Numbered from the stretch's first letter, positions 23,301 through 35,764 are shown. The stretch is 64,000 nt of DNA from Asterias rubens (GCF_902459465.1 NC_047072.1:15977776-16041775); one strand, 5' to 3'. The notes: generated by a model not told the origin, from the letters alone. Numbers and translations: made by a program.

Positions 23301-26300
23301 ATTAGTTGAGTTGCTGCTTTTCATCAACAAATTTGAACTGTTTATTTCATCTCAAAGACGATTGTTGACAAAATATTGACGCAACAAATTTTATGCACAA
23401 TCCTTCCAAGTTATGTTACTACTTGTGTAAAAACTGTTTCAGTTTTGGGATTTTTACGAATATAGTTGCCATTATTACATCAGTTGTTGATCCATTAGAC
23501 TGCAATGCATGTTCTCATCAACCAGGGAGACAGGAACACTTCTCTATGAAGCCAGGCATCCAGCTGTCGTCATCTTGGCCCCTTATCGTCGGCAGATAGA
23601 CGTCACCAGCACGAGCGCATGGTAGTTTCCATTAGACTCCCTACTTCACAGGCAGTTGGTTCCGCATTTCACCATTGCACTAAATAAAAGACAAAAAATA
23701 GATACATTCAGAAAATGCACTTCCAAATAAAATAATTCCATTTAGTTTGGGATAACTACAGGTGAATATAAATGTGGGCTTTAGTTTTACGATCATATTA
23801 ATTGTTAGTGTTTCTTTCTCTGAATTTTTAGAGAGTCAAATATTTCTCATCAACTCCTTTGTTTGCATTGACCAAATCAATAAAAATTATGAATATTGTC
23901 ATTAAATTTTGATGAACACATTCCAGAGGAAAGAAAGGAATGTTCATGTTTTGTCAAGGATTGACTGCATGGTTTTATTGCTAGTTTTGTTTAGGCATTA
24001 AAATTAAGACACGTGAAGTTTTCAAAAGCACTTCTTATGACTGAAATGACTAATACTGTATTTCACTGTTTTAAGTCATCTTACCTGGAAACTTGCATCC
24101 TCGGAGACCATAAGACACCCTCGTCCTCGTTCCATGATGCCCTTTTGGTAGCCAGATGAGTCCTTGTGACATCACCTGTATGGAGAATCATTCAATAACT
24201 GCATCACTAAGTTAGTTCAAAAAATGAGTTAAGTTGCTGCTTTTCATCAACAAGTTTGAACTGTTAATGTCATCTCAAAGACATCGATTGTTGAAAAAAT
24301 TATGATGCAACAAACTTTACGCACAATCCTTCCAAGTTATGTTACTACTTGTGTAAAAACTGTTTCAGTTTTGGGATTTTTACGAATATAGTTGCCATTA
24401 TTACATCAGTTGTTGATCCATTAGACTGCAATGCATGTTCTCATCAACCAGGGAGACAGGAACACTTCTCTATGAAGCCAGGCATCCAGCTGTCGTCCTC
24501 TTGGCCCCTCATCGTCGGCAGATAGACATCACCAGCATGAGCGCATGGGGACTCCCTACTTCACAGGCAGTTGGTTGCGCATTTCACCATTGCACTAAAT
24601 AAAAGACAAAAAATAGATACATTCAGAAAATGCACTTCCAAATAAAATAATTCCATTTAGTTTGGGATAACTACAGGTGAATATAAATGTGGGCTTTAGT
24701 TTTACGATCATATTAATTGTTAGTGTTTCTTTCTCTGAATTTTTAGAGAGTCAAATATTTCTCATCAACTCCTTTGTTTGCATTGACCAAATCAATAAAA
24801 ATTATGAATATTGTCATTAAATTTTGATGAACACATTCCAGAGGAAAGAAAGGAATGTTCATGTTTTGTCAAGGATTGACTGCATGGTTTTATTGCTAGT
24901 TTTGTTTAGGCATTAAAATTAAGACACGTGAAGTTTTCAAAAGCACTTCTTATGACTGAAATGACTAATACTGTATTTCACTGTTTTAAGTCATCTTACC
25001 TGGAAACTTGCATCCTCGGAGACCATAAGACACCCTCGTCCTCGTTCCATGATGCCCTTTTGGTAGCCAGATGAGTCCTTGTGACATCACCTGTATGGAG
25101 AATCATTCAATAACTGCATCACTAAGTTAGTTCAAAAAATGAGTTAAGTTGCTGCTTTTCATCAACAAGTTTGAACTGTTAATGTCATCTCAAAGACATC
25201 GATTGTTGAAAAAATTATGATGCAACAAACTTTACGCACAATCCTTCCAAGTTATGTTACTACTTGTGTAAAAACTGTTTCAGTTTTGGGATTTTTACGA
25301 ATATAGTTGCCATTATTACATCAGTTGTTGATCCATTAGACTGCAATGCATGTTCTCATCAACCAGGGAGACAGGAACACTTCTCTATGAAGCCAGGCAT
25401 CCAGCTGTCGTCCTCTTGGCCCCTCATCGTCGGCAGATAGACATCACCAGCATGAGCGCATGGGGACTCCCTACTTCACAGGCAGTTGGTTGCGCATTTC
25501 ACCATTGCACTAAATAAAAGACAAAAAATAGATACATTCAGAAAATGCACTTCCAAATAAAATACTTCCATTTAGTTTGGGATAACTACAGGTGAATATA
25601 AATGTGGGCTTTAGTTTTACGATCATATTAATTGTTAGTGTTTCTTTCTCTGAATTTTTAGAGAGTCAAATATTTCTCATCAACTCCTTTGTTTGCATTG
25701 ACCAAATCAATAAAAATTATGAATATTGTCATTAAATTTTAGTGAACACATTCCAGAGGAAAGAAAGGAATGTTCATGTTTTGTCAAGGATTGACTGCAT
25801 GGTTTTACTGCTAGTTTTGTTTAGGCATTAAAAATAAGCCGCATGAAGTTTTCAAAAGCACTTTTTATGACTGAAATGACTAATACTGTTTTAAGTCATC
25901 TTACCTGGAAACTTGCATCCTCGGAGACCATAAGACACCCTCGTCCTCGTTCCATGATGCCGTTTTGGTAGCCAGATGAGCCCTTGTGACATCACCTGTA
26001 TGGAGAATCATTCAATAACTGCATCACTAAGTTAGTTCAAAAAATGAGTTAAGTTGCTGCTTTTCATCAACAAATTTGAACTGTTTATTTCATCTCAAAG
26101 ACGATTGTTGAAAAAATATTGACGCAACAAATTTTATGCACAATCCTTCCAAGTTATGTTACTACTTGTGTAAAAACTGTTTCAGTTTTGGGATTTTTAC
26201 GAATATAGTTGCCATTATTACATCAGTTGTTGATCCATTAGACTGCAATGCATGTTCTCATCAACCAGGGAGACAGGAACACTTCTCTATGAAGCCAGGC

Positions 26301-28520
26301 ATCCAGCTGTCGTCATCTTGGCCCCTCATCGTCGGCAGATAGACGTCACCAGCACGAGCGCATGGCAGTTTCCAATGGACTCCCTACTTCACAGGCAGTT
26401 GGTTCCGCATTTCACCATTGCACTAAATAAAAGACAAAAAATAGATACATTCAGAAAATGCACTTCCAAATAAAATAATTCCATTTAGTTTGGGATAACT
26501 ACAGGTGAATATAAATGTGGGCTTTAGTTTTACGATCATATTAATTGTTAGTGTTTCTTTCGCTGAATTTTTAGAGAGTCAAATATTTCTCATCAACTCC
26601 TTTGTTTGCATTGAGCAAATCAATAAAAATTATGAATATTGTCATTTAACTTTGATGAACACATTCCAGAAGAAAGAAAGGAATGTTCATGTTTTGTCAA
26701 GGATTGACTGCATGGTTTTATTGCTAGTTTTGTTTAGGCATTAAAAATAAGCCGCATGAAGTTTTCAAAAGCACTTTTTATGACTGAAATGACTAATACT
26801 GTATTTTACTGTTTTAAGTCATCTTACCTGGAAACTTGCATCCTCGGAGACCATAAGACACCCTCGTCCTCGTTCCATGATGCCGTTTTGGTAGCCAGAT
26901 GAGTCCTTGTGACATCACCTGTATGGAGAATCAATCAATAACTGCATCACTAAGTTAGTTCAAAAAATGAGTTAAGTTGCTGCTTTTCATCAACAAGTTT
27001 GAACTGTTAATGTCATCTCAAAGACATCGATTGTTGAAAAAATTATGATGCAACAAACTTTATGCACAATCCTTCCAAGTTATGTTACTACTTGTGTAAA
27101 AACTGTTTCAGTTTTGGGATTTTTACGAATATAGTTGCCGTTATTACATCAGTTGTTGATCCATTAGACTGCAATGCATGTTCTCATCAACCAGGGAGAC
27201 AGGAACACTTCTCTATGAAGCCAGGCATCCAGCTGTCGTCCTCTTGGCCCCTCATCGTCGGCAGATAGACATCACCAGCACGAGCGCATGGCAGTTTCCA
27301 ATGGACTCCCTACTTCACAGGCAGTTGGTTCCGCATTTCACCATTGCACTAAATAAAAGACAAAAAATAGATACATTCAGAAAATGCACTTCCAAATAAA
27401 ATAATTCCATTTAGTTTGGGAAAACTACAGGTGAATATAAATGTGGGCTTTAGTTTTACGATCATATTAATTGTTAGTGTTTCTTTCTCTGAATTTTTAG
27501 AGAGTCAAATATTTCTCATCAACTCCTTTGTTTGCATTGACCAAATCAATAAAAATTATGAATGTCATTAAATTTTAATGAACACATTCCAGAGGAAAGA
27601 AAGGAATGTTCATGTTTTGTCAAGGATTGACTGCATGGTTTTACTGCTAGTTTTGTTTAGGCATTAAAAATAAGCCGCATGAAGTTTTCAAAAGCACTTT
27701 TTATGACTGAAATTACTAATACTGTTTTAAGTCATCTTACCTGGAAACTTGCATCCTCGGAGACCATAAGACACCCTCGTCCTCGTTCCATGATGCCCTT
27801 TTGGTAGCCAGATGAGTCCTTGTGACATCACCTGTATGGAGAATCATTCAATAACTGCATCACTAAGTTAGTTCAAAAAATGAGTTAAGTTGCTGCTTTT
27901 CATCAACAAATTTGAACTGTTTATTTCATCTCAAAGACGATTGTTGAAAAAATATTGACGCAACAAACTTTATGCTGGATTGGGGCTGGATTGGAATGTC
28001 CAGTTTCCATTAGACTCCCTACTTCACAGGCAACTGGTTCCGCATTTCACCATTGCAGTAAAAAAAAGACAAAAAAATAGATACATTCAGAAAATGCACT
28101 TCCAAAATAGAACTATTCTATTTCAGGTGAATATAAATGTGGGTTTGAGATATGCGATAATATTATTTGTTAGTGTTTCTCTCTCTGAAATTTTAGAGAG
28201 TCAAATATTTCCCATTAACTCGTTTCTTTGCATTTAGCAAATCGTAAAAAACATGTAAATTTTTCATTTAATGAACACATTCCAGAAGAAAAAAAGGAAT
28301 GTTCATGTTTTGTCAAGGATTGACTGCATGGTTTTATTGCTTGTTTTGTTTGGGCATTCAAAATAAGCCATGTGAAGTTTTCAAAAGCACTTTTATGACT
28401 GAAATGACTAATACTGTTTTTTACTTTTCTTAAGTCATCTTACCTGGAAACTTGCATCCTCGGAGACCATAAGACACCTTCAACCAAGGTCTTCCATGAT
28501 GCCTGCCCTGTTTGGAGAAT
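20335..28520. repeat. Tandem array of ~0.90-0.93-kb units, about nine copies
   Basis: The anchor RTGCACAATCCTTCCAAG (or its ACGC variant) lies at 20659, 21565, 22491, 23393, 24319, 25234, 26136 and 27062, with spacings of 906, 926, 902, 926, 915, 902 and 926. A ninth unit at 27972 lacks the central 0.25 kb. A shorter, diverged piece precedes the array at 20335-20520, and a worn end follows to about 28520. Two subtypes differ by ATATTGACG versus TTATGATG before the anchor and by a short deletion at GCATGGGGACTCCC. Units 5 and 6 are almost identical. The plus-strand 68-aa and 73-aa ORFs recur only because the units are homogenised. Confidence 0.97.
21334..27831 (-). other. Eight 91-bp exon-like blocks inside the array
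   Basis: Minus-strand blocks at 21424-21334, 22347-22257, 23252-23162, 24175-24085, 25090-25000, 25995-25905, 26918-26828 and 27831-27741 each begin after CTCCATACAG and end before GTAAGATG. Each is exactly 91 nt. In the consensus two frames are fully open and the third is open after one early TGA. A diverged ninth copy lies at about 28441-28500. Other exon-like blocks in the unit contain stops in all frames. They may be exons of a long non-coding or decayed transcript; no transcript evidence is available. Confidence 0.4.
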
Positions 28521-28779
28521 CAGTCAACAACTGCATTCAAACAATTTAAATTACAAATTACCGGACAGAAAAACAAATGGGTATGTACATTTCCAAGAGG
28601 AATGTCTGTGTCAGTCATATTAACTGAGAGGTAATGCCATTTCAATTGAATGATCAGACTTTCAAAATGAACTGAAAAATTTCTGTATACCAATTAAAAA
28701 TGTGATGACGTCCACAATTGTTTTTTTTCTACAAAAAAAGAGTTAACGGCACCAAATATAATGGCATTTAACACCATTA

Positions 28780-29065
28780 TAGTATGAAGTCAGAGACCCG
28801 CCCCCTCCCCAAAAAACCGATACAATTTGATTGAAAAGTAGTGAGTCGCAAAGCTCAATTTGACCTTTGCGGGAGCCCCTCTTTAACAAAAAATAACAAA
28901 ATATCATCATTTCAGGAAAATTCTAAACAGATCACGGTCCTGAATGGAATTCCAAACTATTAACATCATGAAAATAAACTTACCTTCAGGTTGTATTCCT
29001 GAACTTTAAAATGAGTGTCGTTTCCTCACAGCATACCTCCGCTCACCATGGCCCTGGAAAACAGT
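28780..29065. repeat. Diverged duplicate block, copy 1 (partner 29515-29680)
   Basis: Shares with 29515-29680 the words GAGACCC, TTTGCGGGAGCC and the block TTCAGGTTGTATTCCTGAAC, then ATGAGTGTCGTTTCCTCACA and CATACCTCCGCTCACCA. On the minus strand this copy looks like a 77-nt exon (CTGTTTTCCAG before, GTAAGTTT after). All frames contain stops. Confidence 0.75.
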
Positions 29066-29127
29066 TGAAAGGCATCAAACATAAAAGATCGTGCAGGGCA
29101 TCAAACATGATGGCATTTTACACCATC

Positions 29128-29510
29128 AAAGACAGTGGACACTATTGGTAATTGTCAAAGTTCAGTCTTCTCACTTGGTGTATCTCAACATGTGCATAAA
29201 ATAACACACCTGTGAAAATTTGAGCTCAATCGGTCATCGAAGTTGCAAGATAATAATGAAAGAAAAATAACCCTTGTCTAACGAAGTTGTGTGCGTTTAG
29301 ATGGTTGATTTCGAGACCTCAAGTTCTAAATCTGAGGTCTTGAAATCAAATTCGTGGAAAATTACTTCTTTCTAAAAAACTATGGCACTTCAGAGCCCGC
29401 CATTTCTCACAATGTTTTATACCATCAACCTTTCCCCATTACTCATCACCAAGAAAGGTTTTATGCCAATAATTATTTTGAGTAATTACCAATAGTGTCC
29501 ACTGCCTTTA
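29128..29510. repeat. Inverted-repeat element, family A, complete copy
   Basis: Ends are AGACAGTGGACACTATTGGT and, inverted, AGGCAGTGGACACTATTGGT. The right flank is TTAA; the left flank is TCAA, presumably a mutated TTAA. The body contains GATTTCGAGACCTCAAG with an inverted partner GAGGTCTTGAAATCAAA. No ORF. About 383 bp, so a non-autonomous element. Confidence 0.9.
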
Positions 29511-29514
29511 AGTA

Positions 29515-29770
29515 AGAGACCCTTCCCCCCTCCAAAAAATATCAATTTGAAAAATAGTGATTCGCAAAACTCAATTTTACGTTTTTCTTTGCGGGAGCCT
29601 TCAGGTTGTATTCCTGAACTTTAAAATGAGTGTCGTTTCCTCACAACATACCTCCGCTCACCACAGCTTCAATGATGTCGTCTGGCTTTGGAGTGACTGG
29701 TGCAGTTTCCATTGTACTCCATATCGCGTATTCCAATGGCAGTTGGTTCCGCATTTTACCATTGCAGTAA
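29515..29770. repeat. Diverged relatives of the array and of the block at 28780
   Basis: 29515-29680 repeats the 28780-29065 block. 29700-29800 repeats the array's segment around GTTCCGCATTT and CATTCAGAAAA. Here the minus strand is open for about 38 codons (NQLPLEYAIWS, TPKPDDIIEAVVSG), whereas array copies are interrupted. This may be the ancestral form. Confidence 0.6.
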
Positions 29771-29829
29771 AAAAAGACAGAAAATACATACATTCAGAAA
29801 ATTCACTTCCAAACAAAAATATTCAAGTT

Positions 29830-30890
29830 AGTTTGGAATATTTCAGGTGCATATAAATGGTGTGAGTGGTTGTTACATGACTAGTGACTGATAACGGATG
29901 ATGTGGAGTTATAGATGGGGTACGTTTTCGCTGTCGTCGTATAACGAACCCCTGATGATTAAGATGTCATGCAAGCATGCAGGGAAATGAGCTTAGTAGA
30001 TTTTAAAGTGATGGTGTAGTTGGGAGTGAGGTTGTTATTCATGCAGTTTGGTGCAGGTTTGATGTTAGAGTGAATAAATGGTGATAATAATATACCTTTA
30101 GGGTGGACGTAATCCCTCTGTGCCGTAATACCACGGGATTACAGTGGTTGCAGGGTCTGTCATGAGAGAACATGTAGATGAGAAGGACTCCATCCCAGGT
30201 TCTCAATCTCAGCAACTGCATAATGGGAAAAAAAAACATTCTCTTAGTTGTGAAACATCTTTGACAACAACAATCAGCTTAAATGAAGGAAGCTCCAGTG
30301 TTTAAAAAAGTAGGCCCAACCTCAAGGTTTTTATAAACAAAATTAATAATCAATTTTGCTGATTGATGCTGTGCGTCAAAATTACAATACTTTATCATTG
30401 CGTGCAGGAGTTTGATTTTTTTATATCTCATCAGTTAATGCTGATCAATAGACATCTTTCAAAACAGTGTATTCAGGGCTAAAATATGGAGAAAAATTTG
30501 TCAGACCTCGGGACAATTGTAGAGCTAAAAAGTATGTAGGCCACCAAATGGATAACAATTTTTTTTTTCAAAACAAAAACCAAAATAAGTTCAAACTAGA
30601 CATTTATTTAACATAGGTGTTCGCTCTATGTCAACATAACAGACCTGTCACATCTATGTAAAAGTTAACTTTGTACAAAATATCGATAAACATACAAAGT
30701 TAATGGGGGCCGCAGATTTCGATGGCAATTAAATAAGAATCTTTGATCATAAAAACTGATGACATCACCAGATCACAAGATTTTTTTATAGCCTATAGGC
30801 CTAATAAATTGAGATTTTAAGTGTTTGCTATATACATTGTGCTTTAATAAACTGTTTGACAATTGTAAGAGATTTTCAGCAAAAAGCTAC
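29830..30890. other. No gene recognised
   Basis: AT-rich unique sequence with chance ORFs and a T run near 30560. Confidence 0.45.
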
Positions 30891-30901
30891 ATAAACTTTA
30901 A

Positions 30902-31444
30902 AGTCACCTGGAAATAGAATTTTTTTTCTTTCAACCATAAGAGTATATGCTTACGAACATTATAACAATTTTTTTAGTAATTGTTTGTCACGATTTATAC
31001 GTTTAAAAAATATATAAAGTTGTTTGGGGGCTGACTCCGCCTACCCCTTTTGTGACGTCAATCGAGGCAGACTTTGCCTACAATGCGTATAGTAAACACA
31101 CGTGCAAAGTACATGTACGTCCAAGTCGTTTTGCATTCTGCAGCAATACACCTGGTCGGCCTTGCCGGAAAAAAACCCACAATTTTTTTGAAAGTACAAA
31201 CTCACGACTTGGTTCGTACATGTACTTTGCAATTGTGTTTACTCTATGCATTACAGGCAAAGTCTGCCTCGATTGACGTCACGAACAGCGCCCTCTCGGG
31301 TCGGGGTCTACTCTTAAATTTGTAAATAACATAAGAACTGATTTTTTAAAACCTTAGTTAACTGTTTATTCACATTCCACTCATCAAAACACATATATTA
31401 GTGACAAAAGCTTTATTTTGAAAAAATACCACTTCCAGGTGACT
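30902..31444. repeat. Inverted-repeat element, family B, with 79-bp-arm hairpin
   Basis: Exact TTAA duplicates flank it at 30898-30901 and 31445-31448. The ends are AGTCACCTGGAA and its inverse TTCCAGGTGACT. The centre (31053-31281) is a foldback whose arms start and finish with TGACGTCA and pair over about 79 bp with few mismatches, around a ~70-bp loop. ORFs on both strands mirror each other because of the hairpin. Confidence 0.93.
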
Positions 31445-31564
31445 TTAATAGTAAAGGTTGCATTTCGTGTATAGATTTACAGTCAGTGTGCAATGATCTT
31501 GAAAAAGTTTGTAATGGGAACTCCAGGATTTTTTTTTTATAAAATAAAAAAGCATGGTGTCATC

Positions 31565-31628
31565 TAGCTCCACTTGTGTGGCCAACAGTGAAAGGATTCA
31601 GCTATCCTTGGCCACACAAGTGGGGCTA
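31565..31628. repeat. Short hairpin, 21-bp arms
   Basis: TAGCTCCACTTGTGTGGCCA at 31565 pairs with TGGCCACACAAGTGGGGCTA ending at 31628 with one mismatch; the loop is about 22 nt. No T run follows, so it is not an obvious terminator. Could be a small foldback remnant or a hairpin RNA source. Confidence 0.8.
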
Positions 31629-31649
31629 TGTGTCATCAAATCAATGTCG

Positions 31650-33110
31650 TCGTTTATCCCCAAAACATTAATTTGCAGTTTTATGTCACCCGGGGTCTAA
31701 CCACATGGTTATTAGTTTAAAATAAAAACCCTAGCCTTGCTGCTTCACGAAAATTGAGTTTTGCCAATAGTGGAGTGAGCATATTAATTCAGAAAGTTAA
31801 AAAATATACCTTGTATTTTTGTAACCTTGTGTTTTGTATGCTAATCTATTATCACTTCAGTATCGTCATAAGGGGAAGAAAATCCTCCATCCATGCCTTG
31901 AATCTTGATCAAATAATTGTTTTTGTAGATATAAATAAATAAATAAAATATTTAAAAAATAACATGTACACGATTAAATGACGTATATTAACGACGCTAT
32001 TGAATTGAAGTTTACCATTAGTGACCGTAACTGAAGGGCATACTCAGTGGGCCTAGGAACGCCTTTTGCAGGCATGGTCACGTCGAACAACGTGACATGG
32101 TTCTCGGCGTTATAAGCAAATCAAAATGTGAATCTTTTTTAAAAGTAATAATAATCACCAAAGCATGTGGATATTTCAGTGAAAGCTCCTCTTCTATTAT
32201 TTGGTTTCCACCAAGCCACCAGACAAGCAAACGGAAATAATTGATGCAAAACTTTGAGTGAGTTTGACAGTTTGTAGTTGAACGTCTTGTCACTTGATGA
32301 CAACAAAACGTAGTGTAATGAAACATGCACACGTGACTGTTAGACTTGTGGACAAGTCGTTTTATAGCGCACTGCTTTGTTCCCTCCGGACCTTTGGTTT
32401 TGGCATGGACGAAGGATTCTTTGCCTCCGTGATTTGTTAAAGTGCTACGCTCTATGGTTTTTGTAACCGTACGAATGTAGCTGTAAACAATTAAATTAAA
32501 TTGGTAAAATCCAAAACAATATTCTGTATCCCCGATGCAAGTTTAACATCTACTATTCTATAATTCAAGCATTAATTATTCCAAAAGGTGGTTGCGTTTT
32601 GAAATCGCCTAAGTAAGTCTGAAGCCTTTATGATTCCGACGAAAGTTTTATTGACATTAATTTTAAGAGTGATTAAAAAAAAGGTAAACCTCGGTTTTCA
32701 AAGCAGTTAAAAAAAAAATGGATAGCGATTGGAGTGCCGTTGGCAGCCCAATCCACATGCTGGTCGGTGCTAATTGTAGATAATCGCTCGCCGGTGGAGT
32801 ATAGGCCTATAGTATGGTCTGATTCCGTGGCCACTTTTGTTCTACCTTTTTTTCTCGATGGATTTGACCTTAGGAACCATTTAAAATAAAGAAGAAAAAA
32901 GAAAGAAAATTAGCTCATATGAAACTCTAAAAATGTGATAATTCTTTTAAAGCGCAATATTCAAAATGGCCGCCGACGCCATCTTGAAAAAACATGTATT
33001 GTTACAGCTCTGGCACCACATGACCTAGACGGACAATGGAGATGTCCTTTTCCACTATATCTGGCATGACAAATACACTGTAGTGGTAAACTGTAAGCTT
33101 TTGGGGAAAA
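31650..33110. other. No gene recognised
   Basis: AT-rich sequence, with the two small ORFs near 32078-32332 lacking any motif. An AAATAAATAAATAAA run is near 31935. Confidence 0.45.
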
Positions 33111-33112
33111 GT

Positions 33113-33228
33113 TTCCGTATGGCGCCACCACTTTTTCATTCGATATGAAATAATATAGTATCTAATTTACCTCAATGAGATATCCTTTTTTGTAAAAATT
33201 AGTGAAAAAGTGGTGGCGCTATACGGAA
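33113..33228. repeat. 116-bp inverted-repeat element, copy 1
   Basis: Ends TTCCGTATGGCGCCACCACT and, inverted, TTCCGTATAGCGCCACCACT continue into TTTTTCA, giving about 27-bp arms. The interior is AT-rich. Confidence 0.9.
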
Positions 33229-33334
33229 TGTTATCCGAAACATACATCATGGGGAGCTGGGCGGCCGAAAAAAAACGGAAGGCGAGAATTCTAAATAACA
33301 GCGAGAGTATTGTTGTCAAACTCCTTTTGGAAAA

Positions 33335-33457
33335 GTTTTCGTGGCGTCACCACTTTTTCATTAAATATGAAATAGTAATAAAATAGTTTCTTATTTACCT
33401 TAGTGGGATATCCCTTTTTGTAAAAAAGAGTGAAAAAGTGGTGGCACCATATTGAAA
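33335..33457. repeat. ~123-bp inverted-repeat element, copy 2
   Basis: Second copy of the element at 33113-33228, about 105 bp away in the same orientation. It shares CACCACTTTTTCATT, TATGAAATA, GATATCC and GTGAAAAAGTGGTGGC. The termini are more worn (TTCGTGGCGTCACC). Confidence 0.85.
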
Positions 33458-33464
33458 GTTATCC

Positions 33465-35100
33465 CTTCTTTTTGCGAAGAACTTATTGCGAGATCCAGTT
33501 TCAAAATAGAACACTAGGTGCATAACGAGGGCAAAATGTATTAGTTTGAGGATAAACGGTGGATAGCTATATAGGTAGCAGAACGAATCTATTTTGTAGT
33601 CAAATTATTATGGATCATCGGAGTAGGAAGCATGGTGAATGGCAGCGAATAAACAGTACATACACAGCACAGCTCAGCACAAGATGCAATGGAAATTGAA
33701 TAAGGCAAACATTATAATGAATGAAATTATATCGACTAACTACAGCATTTTTACCGTAAAATTGTCCAATCCTTCCTTCCCGCCACAACCACCCCAATCG
33801 TAGCATAGCGTTGAATCCACTGGCCGCTGCCCGAGTTTTTAAAACGTGCCAGAAACCCGCAACGGAAATTTCCACTAGATCACGTGCTAACTTAGAAAAG
33901 GACTTACGTAATGCTTTCACACTTGGATTAACCACAAAAGATTCCATTGAAATTAGCCAAAAAGCATACAAGGGCCATAAGAAACTAGTCTTGGTTCCAA
34001 GACCACGGCATAAATTATTTCTAAGCTTTTCGCTAGACCCGTTTAAATGAATACTGTACTGCAGCTAGCTAGGAATTAATTTAAGAGAAAAAAAGCGCGC
34101 CCTCTGTCGGGTTATCACGTTAGGTTTCGTTACGTTTATGAGATTAGATAGTGACGTCTTGAACCAAGACTGGAAAGAAACTGAAGTGACATCAATGGAA
34201 TAGACTTTTACTTGCTGCATTATGATTGGTCTGCTCTGAAATGACGTAGTACATGTACATGTATGTCGCATAAACCTGTGAAGCAGCTTGTGTAAAATTA
34301 TATTCAGTGCTAACAGCTACATATTAACGCTTCATATTATTTATTTATTTTATTTTTTTTTTTTGGGGGGGGAGGTCTCTCTCAGTGAGACGGCAATAGC
34401 ATGTACGATTGTAGCCAGTGTTGATAATACCAGTACTGGTGGTAAATACGTTTGTACAACACGATAACATTTTCGTCTCACTAGACAACAATTTGTTTGT
34501 GACACTGCCATAACTCATTTCTCAAAAACTACGGCAGCTCAGCAAGTACCATTATCAGGTTGTTCTCTACTTGTAATGTTGCTGTGGTGACCTGACGTTT
34601 CATAGCTAATCTGATATAAATAAAAAGACAAGTGACCCTTTAAACGAATTTAAAAAGAAACGGTTTCAATGTCATCCTTTTTAAATTATTATAAAACTTT
34701 AAAAGATAGGCCAATAACAGAATTTTTCTAAGTTTCAATATCATGGGCCCCATTTGAGGATTATCTTTGAAAAAAATGTAACTATTTCAAATAAGTTGAG
34801 GAGAAACACTTTTTTCCAAGCATTTAAAGATCACTTCTTTTATTCTTATTTATTTCCATTGTCATATTACAATCCACTGATGTTTTGTAGCAACCAATTA
34901 GATAAAGTATAAATGTACATGGTTAGCAAATTAGAGATTGACTCATTTAAAAACAACAGCTGATACGAAAAGCACAAGTGAAGCGCCTATTAAACAAGCA
35001 TTATTTCCTGCTTATCTGGAAAAGAAGAAGAATGAAACCAATTGATAATATCAAAGAGAAGTTATGCCTGAAAGCACCCATGTTTGTAGCTGTCCGTGGA
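33465..35100. other. No supported gene
   Basis: ORFs on both strands at 33615-34050 overlap and have no recognisable domain. A G run at 34364-34371 follows a T run. The rest is AT-rich. Confidence 0.45.
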
Positions 35101-35107
35101 ATGTTAA

Positions 35108-35437
35108 AGACACTATTGGTAATTGTCAAAGACAAGTATTCTCACTTGGTGCATCTCAAATTCTTTTTACGCATAAAATAACAAACCTGTGGGAATTTAG
35201 GCTCAATTGATTGTCAAAGTTGCAAATAATAAGGGGAAAAAACACCCTTGTGTGCATGCTTTCAGATGCTTGATTTCGAGACCTCAAAATCTAATTGAGG
35301 TCTCGAAATCAAATTCGTGGAAAATTACTTCTTTCTTGAAAACTACGTCACTTCAGAAGGAGCTCCCCATTACTTGTTACAAAGTAAGTTTTATGCTTAT
35401 AAATATTTTGAGTAATTACCATTAGTGTCCATTGCCT
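35108..35437. repeat. Inverted-repeat element, family A, second copy
   Basis: Left flank TTAA at 35104-35107, right flank TTAA at 35438-35441. The body matches 29128-29510 (TCTCACTTGGTGCATCTCAA, GATTTCGAGACCTCAAA, TTAGTGTCCATTGCCT). The left terminus has lost about 8 bp of the inverted repeat. Confidence 0.88.
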
Positions 35438-35441
35438 TTAA

Positions 35442-35764
35442 AGGCACTAGACAGGTTTGGTAATCGGGCTACACGTTTGGTAAAATTTGGGCTCAATGCG
35501 GTCATCAAAGTTGTGAGAAAATGATAAAAGAAAAAACACCCTTTTTGGACGAATTATGTGCTTTCAGATAAGACTAAATGTCTTCTAGCTAGAAGTCTTT
35601 TATTATTTTAGTCAGAAATTACCTCTTTCTCAAAAACTACGTTATTTCAGAGGGAGTCGTTTCCCACAATGTTTTATACTATCAACAGCTCTCCAATGCT
35701 CGTTACCAAGTCAGTTTTTAAGTTAATATTTGTTTTGAGTAATTACCAAACGTGTACCTTCCCT
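35442..35764. repeat. Inverted-repeat element, family C
   Basis: Begins AGGCACTAGACAGGTTTGGT directly after the TTAA that also ends the preceding element, and finishes TACCAAACGTGTACC, TTCCCT then TTAA (35765-35768). The body shares ATGTTTTATACTATCAACAG with family A, so the two families are related. Confidence 0.85.

Noticed and set aside
20642-27399. Plus-strand 68-aa and 73-aa ORFs repeated in most array units (MHNPSKLCYY..., MFSSTRETG...)
   Set aside because: They are identical because the DNA units are homogenised. They lack start context and codon-level constraint, and one is destroyed by ATG to ACG in units 5 and 6.
31041-31325. Four overlapping ORFs on both strands with mirrored sequence
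   Set aside because: They result from the family B hairpin, so the similarity is palindromic rather than coding.
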